A stretch of DNA of 23,415 nucleotides, taken from Aquamicrobium sp. (lineage in GTDB: Bacteria; Pseudomonadota; Alphaproteobacteria; Rhizobiales; Rhizobiaceae). The DNA lies in the NCBI RefSeq assembly GCF_023954335.1, contig NZ_JAMLIE010000008.1:1-23415 (forward strand), read 5' to 3'. The notes below the pieces were generated by a model that was not told where the DNA came from, did no database searches, and saw only the letters and a list, made by a program, of their open reading frames with translations. Shown piece by piece: positions 1 through 7,831 of the stretch (position 1 is the first letter of the stretch; every line of letters starts with the position of its first letter). Position numbers and translations under genes: made by a program.

Positions 1-664
1 CGCCGACATAGAGGACGCCGACGCCCTCGGCCTTCAGCTTGGAGACGAGCGCGGTGTAGTCCTTCTCGCCGGCGGTGTAGGCCTCGTAGAGCGCCGGCTT
101 GCCGCCGAGCTTCTCGTAGGCCGCCATGGTCGCGTCGGCGAGGCCCTGGCCGTAGGCGGTCTTGTCGTGGATGAACGCCACCTTCTTGTCGGCGTAGTTG
201 TCGATCAGGAACTGACCGGCGACGTCGCCCTGCTGGTCGTCACGACCGCACATGCGGAAGATGCCGGGGCCGGGGCGCTCGTCGGTGAAGGTGGGGTTGG
301 TCGAGGCCGGCGAGATCATGATGATGCCTTCCTCGGCGTAGACGGCCGAGGCCGGGATCGACGAGCCCGAGCAGAAGTGGCCGGCCACGAGCTGGACGCC
401 CTGTCCCGCGAACTGGTTGGCGACCGCGACCGCCTGCTTCGGATCGCAGGCGTCGTCGCCGATCTCGAGCTTGAGCTGCTCGCCGTTGACGCCGCCGGCG
501 GCGTTGATGTCCTCGACGGCCATTTCCGCGCCGGCCTTCATCTGCGCGCCGAACGAGGCGTACTGCCCCGTCATCGGGCCGGCGGTGGCGATGACGATGT
601 CCGCAAGAGCGGGGCTCGAGAAAACCAGGCCGAGCGCCGCGCCTGCCAAAAGTGCCTTCTTCAT
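1..664 (-). CDS. livK: Branched-chain amino acid ABC transporter substrate-binding protein (5' part, truncated by window edge)
   Basis: This is the periplasmic ligand-binding protein of the LIV-I type importer, which delivers leucine/isoleucine/valine or related amino acids to LivHMGF. About 221 residues are visible; the family is usually about 370, so the C-terminal part lies outside the window. The start is ATG at 664, with GGGAG 5 nt upstream. Residues 1-22 form a signal peptide (MKK, then an Ala/Leu-rich core, cleavage after ALA). The mature start DIVIATAGPMTGQYASFG and the following KAGAEMAVEDINAAGGVNG are typical of the type I periplasmic binding fold (Peripla_BP_6). Two cysteines in DDACDP and GHFCSGSS match the family disulfide. 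It follows livHMGF and the DUF6867 gene on the same strand after a 191-bp gap, which suggests its own promoter or high expression from a processed operon. Confidence 0.93.
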   Translation of the reverse strand, partial: MKKALLAGAALGLVFSSPALADIVIATAGPMTGQYASFGAQMKAGAEMAVEDINAAGGVNGEQLKLEIGDDACDPKQAVAVANQFAGQGVQLVAGHFCSGSSIPASAVYAEEGIIMISPASTNPTFTDERPGPGIFRMCGRDDQQGDVAGQFLIDNYADKKVAFIHDKTAYGQGLADATMAAYEKLGGKPALYEAYTAGEKDYTALVSKLKAEGVGVLYVG

Positions 665-736
665 GATGACTCCCATAAACACCTGACGGTTTCCTGCGCC
701 AAGGCGAGACGGTGTTTGGTCCCGCCCCGGCGACCT

Positions 737-755
737 GCGGGTGTTCCCTACCCGC
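737..755. other. Hairpin in the livK leader
   Basis: A perfect inverted repeat, GCGGGT-N7-ACCCGC, lies 73-91 nt upstream of the livK start. It could form a stem-loop in the livK leader or the DUF6867-livK intercistronic RNA and affect stability. The sequence shows only the repeat; a role is inferred. Confidence 0.35.
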
Positions 756-811
756 TTGTTCGACATAAAAGCCCAATTCCCCAGCGAAATAAAGGCTTTC
801 TTGCCGATCCC

Positions 812-828
812 CGTTCGCGGCGCGAACG
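812..828 (-). terminator. Inverted repeat after the DUF6867 gene (possible weak terminator or processing site)
   Basis: CGTTCGC-GGC-GCGAACG (7-bp arms) lies 28 bp past the DUF6867 stop in the direction of transcription. No U-run follows directly; the nearest T-rich stretch on the minus strand is about 20 nt further on. It may be a processing or attenuation structure that separates livHMGF expression from livK. Confidence 0.3.
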
Positions 829-855
829 CCGCGGAAATTCCCCGCGTCCCGCGGC

Positions 856-1188
856 TCAGGCCGCGCCGTTCCGCTTCAGGAAGCCGTATTGCCGGTCCAT
901 CTGCGCCCGGCGCGTGATCGTGAAGCCGATGACCGCCGCGATCAGCAGGACGATCAGGTCGACGACGTAGTAATGCAGGGAAAGCAGCGTCCCCTTGAAC
1001 AGGGCGAAGTGGATGAAGCGCGTCGCCGCCGCCAGCAGCAGCATGTAGATGACGATCTGGCGCGTGCCCTGCCAGACGCTGGCGATGGCCCGGCCGGTCA
1101 GGTACGCCGCGCCGCCGGCGAGCACCACCGTCACCAGCATGAACTCCCAGAAGGTGACTTCCCAGATCAGCGTGTTCTGATGTTCCAT
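856..1188 (-). CDS. DUF6867 family small membrane protein in the liv operon
   Basis: A 110-residue protein of unknown function. I recognise it as the DUF6867 type found next to branched-chain amino acid ABC transporter genes in Hyphomicrobiales. Three hydrophobic segments are visible: about residues 14-34 (FMLVTVVLAGGAAYLTGRAI), 45-65 (IVIYMLLLAAATRFIHFALF) and 73-91 (YYVVDLIVLLIAAVIGFTI). A basic tail, RRAQMDRQYGFLKRNGAA, follows, so it should be an inner-membrane protein with a cytoplasmic C-terminus. The start is ATG at 1188 with AAGGGGCGG just upstream, and only 12 bp separate it from the livF stop, so it is co-transcribed with livHMGF. Operon position suggests an accessory role in the transporter, but nothing in the sequence proves it. 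Confidence 0.85.
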   Translation of the reverse strand: MEHQNTLIWEVTFWEFMLVTVVLAGGAAYLTGRAIASVWQGTRQIVIYMLLLAAATRFIHFALFKGTLLSLHYYVVDLIVLLIAAVIGFTITRRAQMDRQYGFLKRNGAA

Positions 1189-1200
1189 GGTCCGCCCCTT

Positions 1201-1938
1201 CTAGTGCCTTCCGCCTTCGAGATAGGCGGCGCGCACTTCCTCGCGCTTCAAGAGTTCCGCCCCGGTGCCGCTCATCGTGATGTTGCCGTTGACCATGACG
1301 TAGCCGCGATGCGCCAGCTTCAGCGCATGGAAGGCGTTCTGCTCGACGAGGAACACGGTCAGCCCCTCGCTGCGGTTCAGCTCCTTGATGACCTCGAAGA
1401 TCTGCTTGACGATCAGCGGTGCGAGGCCGAGCGAGGGCTCGTCGAGCAGCAGGAGCTTCGGCCGGCTCATCAGGGCGCGGGCGATGGCGAGCATCTGCTG
1501 CTCTCCGCCCGACAGCGTGCCGCCGCGCTGGCCCGCGCGCTCCTTGAGACGCGGGAACAGCTCGAACACGCGCTTCAAATCGTCGTCGAAATGCTGCGGC
1601 GGCACCAGAAGCGCGCCCATCTGCAGGTTTTCCATCACCGTCATGCGCGGGAAGATGCGTCGCCCCTCCGGCGACTGGGCGATGCCCAGCTTCATGATGT
1701 CGTGGGTCGGCATCCTGGTGATGTCGGTGCCGTCATAGACGACGGTGCCGGCGCGGGCGCGCGGGTCGCCGCAGATCGTCATCATCAGCGTCGACTTGCC
1801 GGCGCCGTTGGCGCCGATCAGCGTGACGATCTCTCCGCGGTGGACGTCGACGTCGACGCCGCGCAGGGCGACGATCTTGCCGTAATAGGTCTCCACCCCG
1901 CGAACCGACAGCAGCGGGCTTTGCGAAGCGTTGCTCAT
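1201..1938 (-). CDS. livF: Branched-chain amino acid ABC transporter ATP-binding protein LivF
   Basis: The second ATPase subunit of the LIV-I importer, which pairs with LivG on the cytoplasmic face of LivHM. It has 245 residues, normal for LivF. Walker A is GANGAGKS (residues 42-49), the signature is LSGGEQQ (142-148), Walker B is LLLLDEP (162-168), and the LivF-typical FLVEQNAFHAL replaces a canonical H-loop histidine. The start is ATG at 1938; its last two bases are shared with the livG stop (ATGA overlap at 1935-1938), which indicates translational coupling. Longer upstream readings of this frame lie inside livG and are not supported. The stop at 1201 lies 12 bp before the DUF6867 gene. 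Confidence 0.96.
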   Translation of the reverse strand: MSNASQSPLLSVRGVETYYGKIVALRGVDVDVHRGEIVTLIGANGAGKSTLMMTICGDPRARAGTVVYDGTDITRMPTHDIMKLGIAQSPEGRRIFPRMTVMENLQMGALLVPPQHFDDDLKRVFELFPRLKERAGQRGGTLSGGEQQMLAIARALMSRPKLLLLDEPSLGLAPLIVKQIFEVIKELNRSEGLTVFLVEQNAFHALKLAHRGYVMVNGNITMSGTGAELLKREEVRAAYLEGGRH

Positions 1939-3311
1939 TTGCCGTCTCCCGCCCCGTCTTTGCCCGTCTTGCCTTTGCCCTTCTTGCGCGGCGCGCCGGA
2001 TTTGGCCAGTCCCTTCGCCTGCCCCACCCAGTCCTCGCGCTCGATCCGGCCCGGGAAGGAGAGATAGGAGCCGACCCATTCGACTTCCGTCTTCCGCCAG
2101 GCGGCGATCTGTGCGAAATGCCAGATGCCGAGGCCGTTGAGCTTCCTCGCGTTGACCGGCCCGATGCCCTTGATGCGGGTCAGGTCGTCCGCGCCGCCCT
2201 CCTGCGGCTTGTCGAGGCCGGCAGGGCGCTTTCCGGGGTGGCTTTCGGGCGCGGACGCGGCCGCGGACTCGGCGACGGCGGCCAGCGCCTCGCCGGGGTC
2301 GATCGCCGGCGCCTCGATGCCGGCTTCGACGGCCGCTTCCTCGCCGAGCGCCTCGACCACGAGGGACGCCACTTCCGGCACCTCCTCGATCTCCTCATCC
2401 TCGACGCCGAGATAGGCGGCGATCACGCTCGGGTCGTTGCGCACGAAGGCGGCGTCGCCGTCCGAAATCTTGACGCCGTAGTCGAGCACGACGATGTGGT
2501 CGGATATCTCCATCACCACGCCCATGTCGTGCTCGATCAAGAGTACGGAGGTGTCGTGCTCCTTGCGGATGTACTGGAGCAGCGCGTTGAGTTCGGCCGA
2601 TTCGCGCGGGTTGAGGCCCGCCGCCGGCTCGTCGAGGCACAACAGATGCGGCTCGGTGCACATGGCGCGGGCGATCTCGAGCCGCCGCTGGTCGCCATAG
2701 GGCAGGTCCGCGGCCGGGTCGTCGGCGCGGTCGATCAGCTTGACCCGCTCGAGCCAGTAGATCGCCTTGTCGATCGCCTCGCCCTCCGCCTTGCGGAAGC
2801 CGGGCAGGTGCAGGATGCCGCCGACGGTGAAGTTCGACGCCACCATCAGCCGGTTGTGCTGGGCGACGAGCAGGTTCTCCAGCACCGTCATGCCGCCGAA
2901 CAGGCGGATGTTCTGGAAGGTGCGCGCGACCTTGGCATGCTTGGCGATCTCGAAATCGGGCATGCGCTCGAGCAGGAACGCCGAGCCGTCCCCGGCCTGC
3001 TCCCACTTCTTGCCGGTCAGAGTCAGCCGGTCGACGGTCTCCTGCTGGCGTCCGGGGCCGTGGCGCATGACGATGCGCCCTTCCGTCGGCTTGTAGAAGC
3101 CGGTGATGCAGTTGAAGACCGTGGTCTTGCCTGCGCCGTTCGGGCCGATCAGCGCGGTGATGTCGCCGCGCCCGACGCTGAACGACAGGTCGTTGATGGC
3201 GACGAGGCCGCCGAAGCGCATCGTCAGGTGCTCGACGCTGAGGATGGGATCGGCATCCCAGGACGCGCCGGCTTCGGTGGAGGTTTCAGCTTTCATGACA
3301 GCGGCAGACAT
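1935..3311 (-). CDS. livG: LivG ATP-binding protein fused to a C-terminal helix-hairpin-helix domain
   Basis: The first ATPase of the branched-chain amino acid importer. It has 458 residues, against about 255-300 for ordinary LivG. The ABC domain covers about residues 23-302: Walker A GPNGAGKT (56-63), Q-loop ARTFQN (129-134), signature region LPYGDQRRLEIARAM (203-217), Walker B LLCLDEP (223-229), H-loop His261. Between Walker A and the Q-loop there are about 20 more residues than usual (about 82-117). An acidic, Ala/Glu-rich linker follows (about 303-372). A helix-hairpin-helix domain follows it (about 375-432: DDLTRIKGIGPVNARKLNGL to GRIEREDWVGQAK), then a Lys/Gly-rich tail (KKGKGKTGK). The same HhH type occurs as an extension of other rhizobial proteins, such as NuoE and ribosomal protein L21. 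The start is ATG at 3311, overlapping the livM stop by one base. Confidence 0.94.
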   Translation of the reverse strand: MSAAVMKAETSTEAGASWDADPILSVEHLTMRFGGLVAINDLSFSVGRGDITALIGPNGAGKTTVFNCITGFYKPTEGRIVMRHGPGRQQETVDRLTLTGKKWEQAGDGSAFLLERMPDFEIAKHAKVARTFQNIRLFGGMTVLENLLVAQHNRLMVASNFTVGGILHLPGFRKAEGEAIDKAIYWLERVKLIDRADDPAADLPYGDQRRLEIARAMCTEPHLLCLDEPAAGLNPRESAELNALLQYIRKEHDTSVLLIEHDMGVVMEISDHIVVLDYGVKISDGDAAFVRNDPSVIAAYLGVEDEEIEEVPEVASLVVEALGEEAAVEAGIEAPAIDPGEALAAVAESAAASAPESHPGKRPAGLDKPQEGGADDLTRIKGIGPVNARKLNGLGIWHFAQIAAWRKTEVEWVGSYLSFPGRIEREDWVGQAKGLAKSGAPRKKGKGKTGKDGAGDGK

Positions 3312-4675
3312 CAGTGACCCTCGCCCTGTGCGACCATGTCGGCCCCGATCTTCTTCTTCTGCTTGTAGACGACCGACGGATCGCGCGAGGCGATGAGGCC
3401 GCGCGGCTTCCACACCATGATCAGCACCATGGCGAGGCCGAAGATCAGCATGCGGTACTGCACGGGGTCGAAATCGGGCCCGAAGATCTGCGTCAGGAAG
3501 CCGAGATTGCGCAGCATCTCCATGCCGCCGATCATGATGATCGAGGCGATGACGACGCCGATCTGCGAGCCTAGGCCGCCGAGCACCACGATGGCGAGGA
3601 TGATCGCCGACTCGATGAAGGTGAAGCTCTCCGGCGACACGAAGCCCTGCCGCGTGGCGAAGAACGAGCCGGCGAAGCCGCCGAACATCGCGCCGATGGC
3701 GAAGGCCGTCAGCTTGGTGTTGGTGGTGTTGATGCCGAGCGAGCGGCAGGCGATCTCGTCCTCGCGCAGCGCCTCCCATGCCCGGCCGATCGGCAGCCGG
3801 CGCAGGCGCATCGTCACCAGATGGGTGACGACCGCGAGCACGAGGATGATGAAGTAGAGATAGACGAAGCGGTGGATGGTCGAGAACGGGATGCCGAAGT
3901 AATCGGCGAAGCCGCCCTCGCCGCGCGTGAACTCCAGCCCGAAGAAGGTCGGCTTCGGGATGCCGGAGATGCCGTTCGGGCCGCCGGTGAAGTCGTACCA
4001 GTTGAGTAGCACGACGCGGATGATCTCGCCGAAGGCGAGCGTGACGATGGCGAGGTAGTCGCCACGCAGGCGCAGCACCGGGAAGCCGAGGATGACGCCC
4101 CAGAACATGGCGAGGATGCCGGCGAGCGGCAGCGCCGTCCAGAAGCCGATCCCGTCGAAATGCGTCGACAGGAGCGCGAAGGAATAGGCGCCGAGCGCGT
4201 AGAAGGCGACGTAGCCGAGATCGAGCAGGCCGGCGAGGCCGACGACGATGTTCAGCCCCCAGCCGAGCATCACATAGGTCAGGATCAGGATCGACAGGTC
4301 GATGTACTGGCGCTGCTGGCCGGGGAAGAACGTCATGATGAAGAACGGCAGCGCGATGGCGAAGACGAGGAACGCCCAGCTCGTCCAGCCGCTCATGTCG
4401 GGCAGGCGGCCGGCGAGCTTCGCCAGCGTGCCGGCCCCGCCTGCCGAGGCCGACGGCGCCCGGTGGAAGACCAGCAGGTTCAGCCCGAGCCGCACGCCGA
4501 AGACGAGCGCGATCGAAGTGAACCACAGCCCCCAGCGCGTGGAGAGCGCGAGCCCGCCCGGCGCGATGTCGGTCTTGAGCGCGAGGAAGAAGAAGCCGAG
4601 GACCGCGACCAGCATCGCGGCGATGAAGGCGTCGCGAACCGAATCCGCGAAACGGGTGTTTGCAGCGTTCGCCAT
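3311..4675 (-). CDS. livM: Branched-chain amino acid ABC transporter permease LivM
   Basis: The second membrane permease subunit of the importer, forming the translocation path with LivH. It has 454 residues. The core BPD_transp_2 domain runs from about residue 124 (LDLSILILTYVMLGWGLNIVVGLAGLLDLGYVAFYALGAY) to about 425. The cytoplasmic coupling loop that contacts the ATPase is visible at 297-316 (GRAWEALREDEIACRSLGIN). An N-terminal extension of about 120 residues carries extra hydrophobic segments at about 18-34, 50-68 and 99-117, as in the longer LivM forms of proteobacteria. The C-terminus, KQKKKIGADMVAQGEGH, is cytoplasmic and basic. ATG at 4675 lies 3 bp after the livH stop, and the stop overlaps the livG start, so translation is coupled through the operon. 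Confidence 0.95.
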   Translation of the reverse strand: MANAANTRFADSVRDAFIAAMLVAVLGFFFLALKTDIAPGGLALSTRWGLWFTSIALVFGVRLGLNLLVFHRAPSASAGGAGTLAKLAGRLPDMSGWTSWAFLVFAIALPFFIMTFFPGQQRQYIDLSILILTYVMLGWGLNIVVGLAGLLDLGYVAFYALGAYSFALLSTHFDGIGFWTALPLAGILAMFWGVILGFPVLRLRGDYLAIVTLAFGEIIRVVLLNWYDFTGGPNGISGIPKPTFFGLEFTRGEGGFADYFGIPFSTIHRFVYLYFIILVLAVVTHLVTMRLRRLPIGRAWEALREDEIACRSLGINTTNTKLTAFAIGAMFGGFAGSFFATRQGFVSPESFTFIESAIILAIVVLGGLGSQIGVVIASIIMIGGMEMLRNLGFLTQIFGPDFDPVQYRMLIFGLAMVLIMVWKPRGLIASRDPSVVYKQKKKIGADMVAQGEGH

Positions 4676-4678
4676 GGG

Positions 4679-5608
<930 letters not shown>

Positions 5609-6078
5609 TCTCGTGCCGCTCCCCTGGGACGTCGCCGGGCGGGCGCGTCCCTTTCTGTTCTTCTCCTAGTCCTATTACGTCGAAGCGGGATTGCAACGGC
5701 AAATTTCGGCCAGCGTCGTCCCCTCGACAAGACACGGCGGCATGTCTGCGCATGCCTGCCGCCCTCATGGACCGGGGCGGAAGCTAGCACCGGCAAGATG
5801 CAATGTCCTTGCATGAACGCACGATAGTTGCGGAAATTACGCAAGAACTTGCGTTCTTTCGCAGGACGAAGGCGGTTTCTTGTCAAGGCTGGCCCGACGA
5901 CAAATCCGTCCAGCACCAATTGTCGGCCGCGAATCCGACATTTTCCGCGCCGGCCGCCGCCCTGCCGCGATGCAACAAAAAAGCGGTGAAAAATCACGGC
6001 AAGTTCATCCCGCCGCCATCCGCCGCGGCGCGGCCCCGGACGCGCGCCGGCTCCGGCCGTGCCTGAGAAACGCGAAAC
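5609..6078. other. Long non-coding regulatory gap upstream of livH
   Basis: No convincing gene lies here: open frames in it lack ribosome binding sites and family similarity. It holds the livH leader (5609 to about 5700), the inverted-repeat cluster at 5798-5863, and an A/T-richer stretch at 5800-6000 that contrasts with the G+C-rich neighbourhood, as expected for a promoter region. On the minus strand a TTGACA hexamer at 5886-5881 has a poor TGCGAA 17 bp downstream. It is a possible, weak sigma-70 promoter overlapping the repeats. Confidence 0.5.
5798..5863. promoter_or_regulatory. Cluster of TTGCR/YGCAA inverted repeats (putative operator array for the liv operon)
   Basis: Three or four dyads sit within 66 bp: ATGCAA-N5-TTGCAT (5798-5814, perfect); TTGCG-N7-CGCAA (5828-5844); ACGCAAGAACTTGCGT (5839-5854, 7-bp arms); and TTGCG-N6-CGCAg (5849-5863). 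The centres of the two strongest dyads are about 40 bp apart, close to four helical turns. Spaced, helically phased dyads suit cooperative binding by a dimeric or oligomeric regulator such as an Lrp/AsnC-type protein. The regulator's identity is inferred only from context. Confidence 0.55.
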
Positions 6079-6099
6079 GGGCGCCCTTTCGGGGCGCCC
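6064..6099 (-). terminator. Intrinsic terminator of mmsA
   Basis: An 8-bp stem, GGGCGCCC (6079-6086) with GGGCGCCC (6092-6099), has a 5-nt loop. On the minus strand it is followed by the T-rich GTTTCGCGTTTCTC. It lies 45 bp past the mmsA stop. Confidence 0.75.
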
Positions 6100-6144
6100 G
6101 CCATCCATTTCCGCGACGAGGCCGGCAGGCCGCGCCGTCCCGCC

Positions 6145-7641
6145 TCACTTCATCGTCGGGATGACGAACTCCGCGCCGTCCTTGATGCCGCTCGGCCAGC
6201 GCGAGGTGACGGTCTTGGTCTTGGTGTAGAAGCGGAAGGCGTCGGAGCCGTGCTGGTTCAGGTCGCCGAAGCCGGACGCCTTCCAGCCACCGAAGGTGTA
6301 GTAGGCGATCGGCACCGGGATCGGCACGTTGACGCCGACCATGCCGACCTGGACGCGGCTGGCGAAATCGCGCGCCGCGTCGCCGTCGCGGGTGAAGATC
6401 GAGACGCCGTTGCCGTATTCGTGCTCGTTCGGCAGGCGGATCGCGTCCTCGTAGTTCGCCGCGCGCACCACGGAGAGCACCGGGCCGAAGATCTCCTCCT
6501 TGTAGATGCGCATATCCGGCGTCACCTCGTCGAACAGGCAGCCGCCCATGTAGTAGCCGTTCTCGTAGCCCTGCATGGTGAAGTCGCGGCCATCGACCAA
6601 GAGCTTGGCGCCTTCCTTGACGCCGGTGTCGACGTAACCCTTGACGCGCGCCAGCGCCTCCTTGGTCACCAGCGGGCCGAAATCGGCGCCCATGTCGGTC
6701 GAGGGGCCCACTTTCAGCGCCTCGACGCGCGGGACGAGCTTCTCGACCAGCCGGTCGGCCGTCTCCTTGCCCACCGGCACGGCGACCGAGATCGCCATGC
6801 AGCGCTCGCCGGCCGAGCCGTAGCCCGCGCCGATCAGCGCGTCGACGGTCTGGTCCATGTCGGCGTCCGGCATGATGATGAGGTGGTTCTTGGCGCCGCC
6901 GAAGCACTGCACGCGCTTGCCGTTGGCGCAGCCACGCGAATAGATGTAGTGCGCGATCGGCGTCGAGCCGACGAAGCCGATGGCCTTGACGTCGGGATCG
7001 TCGAGGATGGCGTCCACCACCTCCTTGTCGCCGTTGACGACGTTGAGGATTCCGGCCGGCAGCCCCGCCTCGAGGAACAGCTCTGCGATGCGCATCGGCA
7101 CGGACGGGTCGCGCTCCGAGGGCTTGAGGATGAAGGCGTTGCCGGCGGCGATGGCCGGCGCGATCTTCCACAGCGGGATCATCGCCGGGAAGTTGAACGG
7201 GGTGATGCCGGCGACGACGCCGAGCGGCTGGCGCAGCGAATAGACGTCGATGCCGGGGCCGGCGCCGTCGGTGAACTCGCCCTTCATCATATGCGGCGCG
7301 CCGATGCAGACCTCGACCACCTCGAGCCCACGCTGGATGTCGCCCTTGGCGTCGGGGATGGTCTTGCCGTGCTCGCGCGCCAGCGCGTCGGCCAGATCGT
7401 CATAGTCGCGCTGCACCAGCTCGAGGAACTTCATCAGCACGCGCACGCGCCGCTGCGGGTTGGTCGCCGCCCAGGCCGGCTGCGCCGCCTTGGCGTTCTC
7501 CACCGCCTCGCGCAGCTCGGCCGCGCTCGCCAGCGCCACCTTGCCGCGCACCGAGCCGTCCATCGGCTGCATAATGTCCTGGCTGCGTCCGCTCTTGCCG
7601 GCGACGCGCTTGCCGCCGATGAAATGCCCGACCTCGATCAT
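6145..7641 (-). CDS. mmsA: CoA-acylating methylmalonate-semialdehyde dehydrogenase
   Basis: The enzyme oxidises methylmalonate semialdehyde (and malonate semialdehyde) with NAD and CoA to propionyl-CoA or acetyl-CoA, in valine and myo-inositol catabolism. It has 498 residues, the usual length. Seen: the NAD-binding stretch GVVAGITPFNFPAMIPLWKIAPAIAAGN (141-168), Lys173 in ILKPSERDPS, FVGSTPIAHYIY (223-234), catalytic Cys281 in GYGSAGERCMAIS, and the C-terminal TFGGWKASGFGDLNQHG. GERCMAIS in place of the GQNC type of other aldehyde dehydrogenases is the MMSDH mark. The start is ATG at 7641 with GGGAGAG upstream; the frame stays open further upstream but without a ribosome binding site. It is divergent from a LysR regulator and followed by a terminator. 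An IolA role is possible, but no iol genes are nearby. Confidence 0.94.
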   Translation of the reverse strand: MIEVGHFIGGKRVAGKSGRSQDIMQPMDGSVRGKVALASAAELREAVENAKAAQPAWAATNPQRRVRVLMKFLELVQRDYDDLADALAREHGKTIPDAKGDIQRGLEVVEVCIGAPHMMKGEFTDGAGPGIDVYSLRQPLGVVAGITPFNFPAMIPLWKIAPAIAAGNAFILKPSERDPSVPMRIAELFLEAGLPAGILNVVNGDKEVVDAILDDPDVKAIGFVGSTPIAHYIYSRGCANGKRVQCFGGAKNHLIIMPDADMDQTVDALIGAGYGSAGERCMAISVAVPVGKETADRLVEKLVPRVEALKVGPSTDMGADFGPLVTKEALARVKGYVDTGVKEGAKLLVDGRDFTMQGYENGYYMGGCLFDEVTPDMRIYKEEIFGPVLSVVRAANYEDAIRLPNEHEYGNGVSIFTRDGDAARDFASRVQVGMVGVNVPIPVPIAYYTFGGWKASGFGDLNQHGSDAFRFYTKTKTVTSRWPSGIKDGAEFVIPTMK

Positions 7642-7776
7642 CGTTTCTCTCCCATAAAAATTCTGGCCCTTGAAGACGTCGACGCCATTGTCCCGTGTCG
7701 GGCGCGCGAATGCAACGCGACCAAATCCGCATCCGTTGTGCGTCAAATAAAGCTCTTGCATAGCCGGTCATCATTT

Positions 7777-7789
7777 GTTGCAATGCAAC
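7777..7789. promoter_or_regulatory. Palindrome between mmsA and the LysR gene (putative LysR operator)
   Basis: GTTGCA-A-TGCAAC is a perfect 6+1+6 palindrome 43 bp before the chosen start of the LysR gene and 136 bp before mmsA. LysR proteins commonly bind a palindromic recognition site near their own promoter in the divergent gap and repress themselves. A second half-site, CTTGCAT (7755-7761), and TTGACG on the minus strand (7746-7741) lie towards mmsA. Confidence 0.5.
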
Positions 7790-7831
7790 GCAAGGGGTGC
7801 CCCGATGGAAGCAACGGGGGGAGGACCGGCG

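Noticed and set aside
5698..5712. Sigma-54-like TGGCCGAAATTTGCC on the minus strand upstream of livH
   Set aside because: The spacing between GG and GC is 9 bases instead of the required 10, which normally abolishes RpoN recognition.
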